Shown in pieces: positions 35,001-43,552 of a stretch of 64,000 bases of DNA (its first letter is position 1; each line of letters begins with the position of its first letter). Below the pieces are notes generated by a model that made no database searches, was not told the DNA's origin, and saw only the letters and a list, made by a program, of their open reading frames with translations. This DNA is from Halomonas sp. S3-1-1 (GTDB lineage Bacteria > Pseudomonadota > Gammaproteobacteria > Pseudomonadales > Halomonadaceae). Where the stretch lies: the NCBI RefSeq assembly GCF_023757625.1, contig NZ_JALGBZ010000003.1, positions 124,001 to 188,000 of the forward strand. Direction: 5' to 3'. The translations under genes were made by a program, and so were the position numbers.

Positions 35001-35539
35001 GCCTGCCAGCGCTCGTCGTGTGTCTGATGTGTTTCATCTTCAAGCAGCGTCTGGGCTTCGCTCTTTGACCACGTTTGCGGCTCGGCCTTGCTCAGGAAGC
35101 GGTCCTGTTCGGCAACGCTTGCCAGCGTGAACCGATCATCGGCCTGGGGCGCCAGCAGGTCGCGGGGTATCACCGGCGGCTCGGCGGGAATCAGGCGGCC
35201 GTCGCGGGCGACCCACAAACCGCAGATCAACGGCGTGATGATCTCGGGATAGAGCGCGCTTTTTTTCGCGCCGTGTTCCTGCAGCACCTTGTATACAGCC
35301 GGTCGCAGTACCACCTGCACAAGCTGAGTCGACGTCTCCTCATTCTCGAAAAGGCGCTGGAGTACCGGGTGCTCCATCGGTATACGCCCTTCCCGGTATA
35401 CCGTGCTGTCGAGCCGCTCTGTCTTATCCAGATCCTTGTGGCGCAGCGCGCCTTGCCCGCTCTCGGCATCCGCCAGCGAGTTGCGCCAGTAGCGAAGCCA
35501 TTGCTGGGCCGTGGGCGGGGTGGTGGCTGCCTGACTCAT
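32015..35539 (-). CDS. SF1 helicase-phospholipase D fusion, Mokosh type II MkoC-like
   Basis: 1174 residues. An SF1B (COG1112-type) helicase has Walker A AVNGPPGTGKTTF (296-308), a long helical insertion (about 420-640), LLIIDEAGQVAP near 705, LREHRRC, and VGTVHALQGAERP and LNVAVSRAKDSF toward 980-1040. A C-terminal phospholipase D nuclease domain shows VHSKLVMVDDHVMCAGSYNW (1117-1136), one HKD motif. This fused helicase-PLD layout is that of the Mokosh type II anti-phage protein MkoC. The start overlaps the hsdS stop by ATGA, so it is made together with the type I methylation genes. DISARM DrmC is PLD alone and does not fit. Confidence 0.75.
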   Translation of the reverse strand: MSQAATTPPTAQQWLRYWRNSLADAESGQGALRHKDLDKTERLDSTVYREGRIPMEHPVLQRLFENEETSTQLVQVVLRPAVYKVLQEHGAKKSALYPEIITPLICGLWVARDGRLIPAEPPVIPRDLLAPQADDRFTLASVAEQDRFLSKAEPQTWSKSEAQTLLEDETHQTHDERWQAYYDLSRRLFDQLYPKALLRDVFVSADEARIAKVDEQLGAADKIIALYDWLSKNAPTLPLLENYALSRVETYRPCVAPLSGMAHRLGHANSQYPLAIAQRDALAQVMAMEEGEILAVNGPPGTGKTTFVLSAVASLWVNAALNEAEPPLIVAASTNNQAVTNVLEAFAKDFEETSDAIGGRWLPEVTSYGGYYCAFSKEGEASKSYQTPSFYRHVESPEYLDSAEVVFLQRARQALEDESLTRIHAVRQQLHQRLTERQARLSKLQQHWAARATLIAQLAEKLGDPPEEALAHEQNVLAGLQTAYDAIKADLKAWQRFCADEPMWLSLLAVLPPVAKKRRLRRELFVDEHFSANARQLIEQADSGSAIHATLNAWLSEQRDVIAQKKTFVAECQHNLQEIEQATIQLETAYQALGFRALPAAFDTFDQGLDTTLRFQLFQLAVHYWEARWLEDCAERADELAKQAKGQEKQGLAAVRPRWRRRMMLTPCIVSTLHSLPAHMIHKVYEGPGQFRPDYLINEIDLLIIDEAGQVAPDVAGASMALAKRVLAIGDVHQIKPVATQSPTVDVGNLAHQGLLSAVEDYEALREGGRSVVDGSVMRIAQQASRYHYLEQAEPGMFLREHRRCLNDIIAYCNDLCYQGLLQPLREKPATDADLPPFGYVHVDGRAESPPSGSRINRLEAITVAEWLATQRERLETAHGKPLEQIVGVVTPFKAQANLIEQECQARHIKVGSGEAEMTVGTVHALQGAERPVVLFSGVYSRHDDGGFIDSDPSLLNVAVSRAKDSFIVFGDMDVIDTAARGTPRHLLGRYLFRHEENELLFTASAARPDLLELCRKPRLINDAEEHDDCLKELLDVVNSRLDMVSPWISYKRLDETGLLAALQKAAARGIAITIYTDYRFNTANGDQQDAQKTARFERCCEALAEDNVTVKPANRVHSKLVMVDDHVMCAGSYNWACAARQGPYRNMETSVLYSGELREELELQRDALEKRVR

Positions 35540-36906
35540 GGGGCCGCCTTCTTGCGTGTACGTTTCTTCGGCGCCTGGGCGGCGCGTTCGGCCTTGATGC
35601 GCGCCAGAAGCGCCTCGGCGCTGTTGTCGCCGCTGATCAGATCAACATTATCGGCCCGCCACTGGGTGGTCAGCTCGCCGCGAAACGCCTTGGCGAGAAT
35701 CGACTGGGTAAGTTGATTGACGCGCGCAAGGGCGCTATTGACCTGGCGCTCGACGGTATCGGCATAGGCGAAGAGCTGATCGACCCGGCGGACAATTTCG
35801 GCTTGTTCTTCGAGAGATGGCAATGCCAATAGGCAGCTTTTTACATCATTTTGATTAATGCTTGCTTGGTTCACTGCAAGTTTTGCATTAGCCCGCAGCT
35901 GCTCTAAACCAACCGGACTCCTCAGAAACAGAGATATAAACTCTGGGTTTGCCAAGCCTCTTTTGAGAGATAGGCGCATAACATTGCTTTCAAAAACTGC
36001 TGGTTCTAGCAAATCTTTAACTAATGCACTTTTTCCGAGATACTCGATACTATTGACACGGTTAATTAGTATATCTTCTTTATGGACTTGCCATTTCTTA
36101 ATCTCTGATGGCGATAGCTGAACTCTTTTAAGTTTTTCCCAGTCAGCGATGAGCCCGTCATAAAAGCTATCGATTCGGATGATTAAGCAACCAGAGCCAT
36201 AGAGCTTGATTGGCTTATAAATCCCATTCTGAGGTCCGTTTTCAATAAGGTGTCCGAGTGATATTTTTTGCCATTCGTCATGCGCTGTATATTTTTTGTT
36301 CCATTCCTCCGTCAACCGCCCACTCACCGCCGCCGCGAGCACGGATTGACGAAAGCGCTTGAGTATCTCGGGAATACGTTCGAGGCGGGCTTTGGTGTTA
36401 TCCACCTGCGCCAGCAGGGTGTCGAGGGTGTCGGCAATGACCTTTTGTTCGGCGAGGGAAGGGAATGAAATTTCAGCAGCCTCAAATTTCCCTTTGGTTA
36501 CGTGCCGTAGCCCTACGCCACCATGCGCACCTGAAATAAGAACATCTAACGTTTGATTTATTGCATATAGCAAAAAGCGCTTTTCTATTAATGATCTTTC
36601 AAACTCAATCTTAAAAATATGCTGATTGAGAGCTGCTGATTCACCTCTCCATACGTGAGCGCCGAAGGAGGTGCCCGGAGTGCCTGACCAAGCAAAAAGT
36701 AAATCGCCACTTTCTATTCGGTGTTTCTCATTCAGTTCACCATCAAAATAATTGTACTTTGCCTCAGGATTATTCAAGTTTTGAATTCGAATAATGGGAA
36801 GGCCTGTTTCACTCCATTCTGAAGACTTGAACGCTCTTCCATTGATCAAATTACAGAGAGTTCCAATGTTGGCTCTTGACCACTCTTTGGGCTTACCTTC
36901 GATCAT
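35536..36906 (-). CDS. hsdS: Type I restriction specificity subunit HsdS
   Basis: 456 residues with the normal two target-recognition domains. The first (about 1-155) ends in FPSLAEQKVIADTLDTLLAQ, and the second (about 215-385) ends in LPSLEEQAEIVRRVDQLF. Each is followed by a conserved coiled-coil spacer. It chooses the bipartite DNA target for the HsdM and HsdR partners. The ATG shares one base with the hsdM stop (TAATG) and the gene ends overlapping the helicase-PLD start. The target-recognition parts are more AT-rich than their surroundings, as expected from domain exchange. Confidence 0.93.
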   Translation of the reverse strand: MIEGKPKEWSRANIGTLCNLINGRAFKSSEWSETGLPIIRIQNLNNPEAKYNYFDGELNEKHRIESGDLLFAWSGTPGTSFGAHVWRGESAALNQHIFKIEFERSLIEKRFLLYAINQTLDVLISGAHGGVGLRHVTKGKFEAAEISFPSLAEQKVIADTLDTLLAQVDNTKARLERIPEILKRFRQSVLAAAVSGRLTEEWNKKYTAHDEWQKISLGHLIENGPQNGIYKPIKLYGSGCLIIRIDSFYDGLIADWEKLKRVQLSPSEIKKWQVHKEDILINRVNSIEYLGKSALVKDLLEPAVFESNVMRLSLKRGLANPEFISLFLRSPVGLEQLRANAKLAVNQASINQNDVKSCLLALPSLEEQAEIVRRVDQLFAYADTVERQVNSALARVNQLTQSILAKAFRGELTTQWRADNVDLISGDNSAEALLARIKAERAAQAPKKRTRKKAAP

Positions 36907-38540
36907 TACTTACCCTCATCCTTTAAGTTAAAGGATTCGGCAATAAGTAAGCGTTGCCCGTCAGCCTCGTCCTCAGCCCCCAGCTCGCGCATCAATCCAT
37001 CCAGCTCGCCCAGCGCCTGCACCAGTTCGCTCATCGCTTCTCCCGCCAGCACTTCGGGCGCGGGTAGATCGGCGGCGTCGACGCTGTCCTTGTCCTTGAG
37101 CCAACTGATGTCCAGCGAATCGCCCTTGGTGTCGCGAATCCACTCGCGGCTGAAACAGCGCCAGCGGGATTTGGCGAGGCGGTCATCGCTTACGCCCTGG
37201 TTTTCCTCCGTGGCATCAAGATCGACGGCGATTTCCTCGGCGTTGAACGACCATTCGCCTTCACGGCGGGGGCTTTGGCCGTTGGGGTCGTCGCCGTACA
37301 CGGCCTCGAACGGCGTCAGGTGCTGCTTGCCGAACGGCGTGCGCTTGCCGAAGCTCGGCATGTTGGTGCGCAGGTCGTACACCCAGACGTGGTCGGTGCA
37401 GCCGGTGTCCTGGTGCTTGTCCGCTGCTGCCCCTTTCGTGAAGAACAGTACGTTGGTCTTCACGCCCTGGGCGTAGAAGATGCCCGTGGGCAGGCGCAGG
37501 ATGGTGTGCAGGTGGCACTTGTGCATCAGGTCGCGGCGCACGTCCGCGCCTACACCGGCCTCGAACAGCACGTTGTCCGGCAGCACCACCGCGGCGCGGC
37601 CGCCGGGCTTGAGGTTTCTGTAGATGTGCTGCAAGAAGGCGAGCTGCTTGTTGCTGGTCTTGAACGTCAGGTCGTCGCGGGTAATGCTGGCATCACCGCC
37701 CTTGCTGGTGCCAAACGGCGGGTTGGCGAGAATCACGTCGGCTTTGGCAAGGCTTGCCCCGGCCTGGCCCAGGGCGTTGCCCAGGTGCACCACGCCTTCG
37801 TTGTCGCCCTCCATGCCGTGCAGCAGGCAGTTCATCAGCGCCAGCCGCCGGGTGCCGGGCACCAGCTCGATGCCGGTAAAGGCGCGGTTTTTCTGAAACG
37901 CCTGCTGCGTGGCGGTGAGATCCCACAGGTCGTCGGTCTGCGCCTTGATGTAGCGGTCGGCGGCGATCAAGAAGCCCGCCGTCCCCGCGGAAGGGTCCTG
38001 TACGGTTTCTCCGGCCTGGGGCTTCACGCAGCGCACCATCGAGTCGATCAACTGGCGCGGCGTAAAGTACTGCCCGGCGCCGGACTTGGTTTCGCTGGCG
38101 TTCTTCTCCAGAAGCCCCTCATACAGATCGCCCAGGCCATCTTCCTGGATGCTGAACCAGTCGATGCCGTCGAGCGCCTTGATCATCTGCTCCAGATGGC
38201 GCGGCTCGCGCAGCCGAGTCTGGGCGTCGGCGTAAATCGCGCTGATCAGCGGGTCGGCATGCACCACGTGACCGTTGCCATCGCGGCCGCTGGAAAGGCT
38301 CAGCAGAATGCGCTTGTAGTCATCCAGCAGGTTAAGGCCGGATTTGTTGTTCAGGTCCGTCCAGCGGCAGCCTTCGGGCAGCGGGTGGCGCTGCAAGGTG
38401 CCCGCTTCGGTGTTCTCGTGCACCATCTTGATGAACAGCAAAAGCACCAGCTCGGTGACGTAGTCCGAGTAGTTGATGCCGTCGTCGCGCAGCACGTCGC
38501 AGAGGTTCCAGAGTTTTTGGACGATGTCGTTGTTGGACAC
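36906..38540 (-). CDS. hsdM: Type I DNA methyltransferase HsdM
   Basis: 544 residues. N-terminal HsdM_N helical domain (1-150), then motif I QDPSAGTAGFLIAADRY near residue 185 and the catalytic motif VILANPPFGTSKGG near residue 270, as in adenine-N6 methyltransferases. With HsdS it methylates the host sites. Start GTG at 38540 with AGGA seven bases upstream. It follows fic by only 17 bases, on the same strand. Confidence 0.95.
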   Translation of the reverse strand: MSNNDIVQKLWNLCDVLRDDGINYSDYVTELVLLLFIKMVHENTEAGTLQRHPLPEGCRWTDLNNKSGLNLLDDYKRILLSLSSGRDGNGHVVHADPLISAIYADAQTRLREPRHLEQMIKALDGIDWFSIQEDGLGDLYEGLLEKNASETKSGAGQYFTPRQLIDSMVRCVKPQAGETVQDPSAGTAGFLIAADRYIKAQTDDLWDLTATQQAFQKNRAFTGIELVPGTRRLALMNCLLHGMEGDNEGVVHLGNALGQAGASLAKADVILANPPFGTSKGGDASITRDDLTFKTSNKQLAFLQHIYRNLKPGGRAAVVLPDNVLFEAGVGADVRRDLMHKCHLHTILRLPTGIFYAQGVKTNVLFFTKGAAADKHQDTGCTDHVWVYDLRTNMPSFGKRTPFGKQHLTPFEAVYGDDPNGQSPRREGEWSFNAEEIAVDLDATEENQGVSDDRLAKSRWRCFSREWIRDTKGDSLDISWLKDKDSVDAADLPAPEVLAGEAMSELVQALGELDGLMRELGAEDEADGQRLLIAESFNLKDEGK

Positions 38541-38557
38541 GATAAATTCCTGTTGGG

Positions 38558-39628
38558 TTATCCACGCTCAAGAAAGAGCGCCATAAGGGCGGCATTGATA
38601 TAAAAGTTACTGCGGCCCACTTTGATTTTTTCCAGCAAGCCGATGCTGACCAGTTCATCCAGATACTTGGTCGCGGTAATACGGCTAACGGCCAAGTCCT
38701 CCATCACGAACTCGATCTTGGTGTAGGGGTGATTGAACAGGTTATTGAGCAGTTCCTGTCGATAGATCTTGGGGCATTCTTCGCGCATGCGATGCTTGGT
38801 ATGTTGCATCAGCTTTCGGATCTGGCCTATCAATTCGACGGTTTGCTGCGCGGTATGGCTGATGCCTTCCAACATGTATAAAAGCCACGGTTCCCAGTCA
38901 CCAGTATCGCGGACGGCCTGTAGTTTCTGGTAATAGCGTGATTTGGTCTGTATTAGATAGCGGCTGAGGTAGAGCACCGGTAGGTCGAGTAAGTCCTTGG
39001 CCACGAGATAAAGCATGTTGATAATGCGCCCGGTTCGACCGTTGCCATCGTAGAATGGGTGGATACTCTCGAACTGATGATGAATGATCGCCATCTTGAC
39101 CAGCGGGTCGGCATCACAAAGCTCATCGTCATTGAGATAAATCACCAGATTTTCCATCAGGCGCTCGATCTCTGGCGCTGCCTGTGGCGGCTCATAAACG
39201 ACGTCCCCCGTCGCTTGATTTCTTAGAGTCGTGCCCGGTAGTTTGCACAGACCCGCCCGGTTTTTTTCAAGCGTCTCCTGTATCGCAAGAATGTCGTTTA
39301 GACGAAGTAGCCGACTTTCCCGAACGCTTCTGAAACCGGCTCGCAAAGCCGTTGCATAATCCTGAACCTCTTTGGTTTGGGGGTCGACGCTAGCCTCATC
39401 CGCCACCGCGGCACGATATAGATCGTCCTGCGTGGTGATGATGTTCTCGATCTCAGAGCTGTGCCGCGCCTCCTGAAGCGTGAGCGTATTGATCAGAATT
39501 TCTTCATTGGGAATGGTGGCGGCGACACCTTTGAGCTCTGCCAGGTACCGATGGGCCTGGGCCGTCTTTTTCAGCACGGCGCGGGTCTCCCACTGCTCGA
39601 TGTCGTTCAGCGGTAAGGTCGGCAACAT
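38558..39628 (-). CDS. fic: Fic-family AMPylating enzyme
   Basis: 356 residues. The active-site motif is complete: HPFYDGNGRTGR, residues 190-201. An N-terminal inhibitory motif, S57-S-E-I-E61-N62, fits (S/T)xxxE(G/N), so this is a class II Fic protein kept quiet by its own helix. A C-terminal winged-helix segment (YTKIEFVMEDLAVSRITATK, about 297-316) suggests DNA binding. Fic proteins transfer AMP or similar groups to target proteins. Its place between hsdR and hsdM, and the palindrome 18 bases upstream of its start, suggest that it regulates itself or the locus; the target is unknown. Confidence 0.9.
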   Translation of the reverse strand: MLPTLPLNDIEQWETRAVLKKTAQAHRYLAELKGVAATIPNEEILINTLTLQEARHSSEIENIITTQDDLYRAAVADEASVDPQTKEVQDYATALRAGFRSVRESRLLRLNDILAIQETLEKNRAGLCKLPGTTLRNQATGDVVYEPPQAAPEIERLMENLVIYLNDDELCDADPLVKMAIIHHQFESIHPFYDGNGRTGRIINMLYLVAKDLLDLPVLYLSRYLIQTKSRYYQKLQAVRDTGDWEPWLLYMLEGISHTAQQTVELIGQIRKLMQHTKHRMREECPKIYRQELLNNLFNHPYTKIEFVMEDLAVSRITATKYLDELVSIGLLEKIKVGRSNFYINAALMALFLERG

Positions 39629-39645
39629 GTGTTGGATTTCCTGAT

Positions 39646-39676
39646 CATGTATATAAAATTTAAAAATCTATACATG
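39646..39676. promoter_or_regulatory. AT-rich dyad upstream of fic
   Basis: CATGTATA and TATACATG are 8-bp inverted arms around a 15-base AT-rich spacer, 18 bases before the fic start codon. This is an operator-like site that a winged-helix protein such as Fic itself could use. It lies in the short gap between hsdR and fic. Confidence 0.5.
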
Positions 39677-39758
39677 TCGTCTGGCACATGCAAAGGAAAA
39701 CCCCATTTTCTTTACACGTGCTGCGTCACTTATACAGATAAACGTAAAATCCATGTAT

Positions 39759-42700
39759 TTACGCCTGCCGCTTGGGCCACATCGCCTCGCTCAGCTCTGC
39801 CAATACGCTGTCCAACTGGTCGTCGAGCACCCTGTCCAGACGCTTGGCGCCGCCTTCCAATGCCGGTAGCTGGTTGACCGTTTCGCGGTCGAGGATGACC
39901 TCGTGGGTCAGTTGGCTGGCCAGGCGCTTGAGCCACTTGCGCTGGTTGGCGTTCCAGGCGTGCTGGGTGAGGATCGTGTCCATTGCCTCGGAAACGCGCT
40001 GCTCGAACGGTTTGAGTGGCTCGCCCAGGGCGGCGCGGCGGATGTGGCCGATGATGCTCGCGGCGATGTCGTGGTTGGTCTGGTTGCGCACCGCGCTTTG
40101 CAGGTTGGCCTCGGAGTAGCCCTGGCCATCGAGCAGCAGCTTGACCTCCTTGAGCTGTTCGCGGGTCAGGTCGCGGGGCGCGTTCACCGCCACGGCCAGC
40201 GCGGCGGAGTGGTTGAGCTGCTCGTTGATGAAGGCGTTGAAGCTGTCCAGATAGTCGTCCGGACGCTTGTGCTCGCCGTAGCTTTGGTGGCGTTCGCGGA
40301 TTTCGTCTTCGTGCCCGGCAATAATCGGCATGTGTTCGCGGCCCACCAGACCTTTTACCTCGATAAGCTGGTTGACCAGATTCCCGTGCTCGCGCAAGAA
40401 CGCGGCGGCCTGGCGTGGGCCCAGCGTCTGCAGATGTTCGTGCAGCTTGCCGGGTTCGACGCCCCACTGGTCGTGCAGCTCGGCAAGTTTCTTCTTGAGC
40501 GCGGGTTGTTGCGCCGCCTTGGCGTCCGCCTTGCGCAGCACGCGCATCAGCTTCTGGCTCAACTGGTCGAGCACCGCCTCGGCCTGGTTGCGCCCGGGGG
40601 CATCGCCGGGGCTTTGGAGAGCGGTCTCAAGCGTTTGCGGGTCGCTGAGTTCGCCCATCAATTGGGCAAGACTAACGTTCGGGTCGCGCACCAACGGCTG
40701 CATGGTGTTGACCTCGGCAAGGGCCGCGTAGATATCCACCGGGTCGTAGAGGGTGAACACGGTCTTGCCGATGTCGTCACAGCGGCGGGTGGCGCGGCCG
40801 ATCATCTGCTCGAACAGAATGCGCGAGCGCACCCGGCGCATGAAAACCAGATGGCAAATGCTGGGCACGTCGATGCCGGTGGTTAACAGATCAACGGTGA
40901 CGGCGATGTTGGGATGGCGCTCGTTCTTATAGCGACGGATGAGCTGGCTGACCTTGTCGCTCTTGCCGGTGATCTTGGCCACGGCGGCCTGGTGGTAGCT
41001 CTTTCCGTAACGCGCCTTGAAGGCCTTATCCAGCTCGTTCTTGACCATGTCGGCGTGGAAATCGGTGGCGCAGAAGATCAGCGTTTTCTCGTCGCCAAAC
41101 GGGTCCAGCTCCCGAGCGAGCTGCTCGCAGATCACTCGGTTGAAGTCGGGGGCAATGACCTGGCGGTTGAAGGCGTCGACCTCGAAGTCGAGCTCGTCGT
41201 CGAGCTCGGTGGTGTCCACTTCGCCGGTGCGCGGGTCGATCACCTCGACCGCGCTTCCCTTGTCGAAATGGATGCCCTGCTGGGTCAACAGCGTTTCGTA
41301 GCGGATGGGCGGCTCGTGGTCGATCAGCCAGCCGTCGGCCACCGCTTCCCGGTAGGAGTAGGTGTAGACCGGTTTGCCAAAAATCTCGCTGGTATGCCGC
41401 GCCGGGGTGGCGGTCAGGGCGATCTTCACCGCGTCGAAGTGCTCCAGCACGCGGCGGTAGCTGGACAGGTACTGGGCCGGGTCGCGGGTGGCGAGTTCGC
41501 CCTCGGTCATCTCCTGGTCAAGGGTGTAGCCGCGGTGGGCTTCGTCGATGATGATGCAGTCGAACTGGTCGATGGGCGGCGGCGCGTCGCTGGCGAACAG
41601 GCGTTTCACCATGGCTTGCACGGTGGCCACCTGCACGCGGGTTTCGGCCTCTGGCACCATGTCGCCGAGCCTTGCGACGTTGTAGATGCTCGAGAGCGTA
41701 TGGTGCTGCTCCAGCGGCGCTTCGTTGAAGGCGTCCGTCGCCTGGTCGCCAAGGGAGGTGCGGTCGACGAGAAACAGAATGCGGTGGAAGCGCTCGGTTT
41801 TCAGAAAGCGATACATCAGGCCGATGATGGTGCGGGTCTTGCCCGTGCCGGTGGCCATGGCCAGCAGGGCGGTGCGCTTGTCGCGCGCCAGCGCCTGCTC
41901 GGTCGCGGCGATGGCTTTCTGCTGATAGTCGCGCAGGTCCAAATAGCCAAAGGGCTCGCTGTGCAGCAGCTTTTCGGCGTTACGCCGGTCGCGTTCGAGC
42001 TTGTTTACCAGCCCACCCGGGGTATGAAAGGTGGGCAGAGCGCGGCGCAGATTGCTTGGCTCGCGCACGTCGCGAAACCAGGTGCCCGACTGCTCCTTGA
42101 GCTGCGGCACATAAGGGCGGCCGTTGCAGGAGTAGACGAAAGGCACCTTGTAGTGGGCTTCGTCATCGGTGGGCCAGGCAATGGTGCGCCCGGCAAGCTC
42201 CCAGGCACCAACCAGCGGTGGCGCGATGACCAGCCCTTTGCTGTAGCGTTCGGCCTGTTCGATCTTGCCCGCGACGTTGACGTTCTCTTTTTTGGCCTCG
42301 ACCACGGCCATCGGCGTCAGCCCCACAAACAGCACGTAGTCGGCCTGGTCCTGCTTGCCGGTAGGTTTGCCACTGCTGGGCAGGCAGGGCCACTCGCTGA
42401 TGGCGCGGTAGGTGCCTTTTTCGGGCCGCGCGCCCTTGGCGTAGGTGAGTTCCTGGCTATCGACTTCCCAACCGGCTTGCTTGAGCTGCTTGTCGATCAG
42501 TAGCCGGGTGAGCTCTTCGCTGAGTTCCAGTGACTGGCTGGCGGCCTGGGTCTGGCTGGCGACTTTCTGGCGCTGCTGGCTCTTTTGCTGCTCACTCTGC
42601 GCGTCGAGCTTTTGCTGAAGCGCCTGGATTTTGTGCTCGTAGGCCTGTCGTTGAACCTTCAGCGCCTGCTCGTTTTGCTGGGCCTGCTGGCTTAGCGTCT

Positions 42701-43295
42701 GCGCTTCCTGGTCCATGGCGTAGGCCAGTGCTTCAAACTCCTGCTTCTCCTGTTCGACCAGCTGGCTGAGCTGCTGGCTGCTGTCCAGCGCCAGGTTGGC
42801 GCTTTTCAGCTCGTGGCGGAGCTTTTCAATATCGGCTTGAAGCTGGCGCGACTGCGCGCTCGGGTCGGCGGGCGGCACGAAGGGGCCAGGCTTGAAAGCG
42901 GTGCCTGCATTGCCAAAGGAGCGGTGGAACCAGATGGCCAGTTCGCGGGCCAGCTTCAGGCCGTCCATTGCTTCCTTGTGGCGGGTGCGGAACTGGTGCG
43001 TGGCCTTGTTGCCCTCGATGCGCAGGGTGTGAAACAGCTCCTTGACTTGGGGTTCCAGGCGCAGCTCGCGGTTGAGGCGGTAGAGCAGGTCGGCTTGGCT
43101 TGTCTGCTCGTCAAACGCGATGCCGGAGAGGGCCGCGATATGCTGGGCCAGCGCTTCGCCAAGCTGGCGCAGCTTGATCAGCGTCGTGTTGGGGTCGCCC
43201 GCGAAAGCACGCTCGGCGGCGGTGGCCAGATCCGCGAGTAACGCATCGTGCTCGGCCAGAAAGCCAAAGTTGGTGGTGGCGTGTTCGGTCGTCAT
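39759..43295 (-). CDS. hsdR: Type I restriction endonuclease subunit HsdR
   Basis: 1178 residues, EcoKI-like. The N-terminus (TTNFGFLAEHDALLADLA and DPNTTLIKLRQLGEALAQHI) matches the EcoKI HsdR start, so the ATG at 43295 is chosen over 43355. A Gln-rich coiled coil follows (about 140-250). The PD-(D/E)xK nuclease shows QADYVLFVGLTPMAVVEAKK; the SF2 motor has LLAMATGTGKTRTIIG (Walker A), CIIIDEAHRGYT and QMIGRATRRCDD. It translocates DNA and cuts unmethylated DNA with HsdM and HsdS. It is the first gene of the hsdR-fic-hsdM-hsdS-helicase row. Confidence 0.93.
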   Translation of the reverse strand: MTTEHATTNFGFLAEHDALLADLATAAERAFAGDPNTTLIKLRQLGEALAQHIAALSGIAFDEQTSQADLLYRLNRELRLEPQVKELFHTLRIEGNKATHQFRTRHKEAMDGLKLARELAIWFHRSFGNAGTAFKPGPFVPPADPSAQSRQLQADIEKLRHELKSANLALDSSQQLSQLVEQEKQEFEALAYAMDQEAQTLSQQAQQNEQALKVQRQAYEHKIQALQQKLDAQSEQQKSQQRQKVASQTQAASQSLELSEELTRLLIDKQLKQAGWEVDSQELTYAKGARPEKGTYRAISEWPCLPSSGKPTGKQDQADYVLFVGLTPMAVVEAKKENVNVAGKIEQAERYSKGLVIAPPLVGAWELAGRTIAWPTDDEAHYKVPFVYSCNGRPYVPQLKEQSGTWFRDVREPSNLRRALPTFHTPGGLVNKLERDRRNAEKLLHSEPFGYLDLRDYQQKAIAATEQALARDKRTALLAMATGTGKTRTIIGLMYRFLKTERFHRILFLVDRTSLGDQATDAFNEAPLEQHHTLSSIYNVARLGDMVPEAETRVQVATVQAMVKRLFASDAPPPIDQFDCIIIDEAHRGYTLDQEMTEGELATRDPAQYLSSYRRVLEHFDAVKIALTATPARHTSEIFGKPVYTYSYREAVADGWLIDHEPPIRYETLLTQQGIHFDKGSAVEVIDPRTGEVDTTELDDELDFEVDAFNRQVIAPDFNRVICEQLARELDPFGDEKTLIFCATDFHADMVKNELDKAFKARYGKSYHQAAVAKITGKSDKVSQLIRRYKNERHPNIAVTVDLLTTGIDVPSICHLVFMRRVRSRILFEQMIGRATRRCDDIGKTVFTLYDPVDIYAALAEVNTMQPLVRDPNVSLAQLMGELSDPQTLETALQSPGDAPGRNQAEAVLDQLSQKLMRVLRKADAKAAQQPALKKKLAELHDQWGVEPGKLHEHLQTLGPRQAAAFLREHGNLVNQLIEVKGLVGREHMPIIAGHEDEIRERHQSYGEHKRPDDYLDSFNAFINEQLNHSAALAVAVNAPRDLTREQLKEVKLLLDGQGYSEANLQSAVRNQTNHDIAASIIGHIRRAALGEPLKPFEQRVSEAMDTILTQHAWNANQRKWLKRLASQLTHEVILDRETVNQLPALEGGAKRLDRVLDDQLDSVLAELSEAMWPKRQA

Positions 43296-43552
43296 TCCCT
43301 GGGCGCTCCGTTCTTGGCTTTTTATTTCTTGGCTTCTGGTATCCAGGCTCTTCATGGTTTGGCCGTGCTATACCGGCATACTAATCAAACCCGCCCAATA
43401 GGTTAAGACAACTTTAGCCGGTGGCACTAACGGGACCCGGGCTCTCCAGAGGCTCATCTTGAAACACGTAGATCCGTGTACATTGATCGGAAAAGTAATT
43501 TCAGGCGCGGCTGGTTATATTGGGGCGGTTCACGCATACCCAGGAGTAACCC

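Noticed and set aside
32015-35539. DISARM assignment for the helicase-PLD gene
   Set aside because: DISARM has separate drmA, drmB and drmC genes; here helicase and PLD are fused and no drmAB partner is present.
37275-42503. Long plus-strand open frames opposite hsdM (37275-38603) and hsdR (40914-42503)
   Set aside because: They mirror GC-rich codons of clearly real hsd genes, are Val/Leu/Gln-rich without any motif, and lack ribosome sites.
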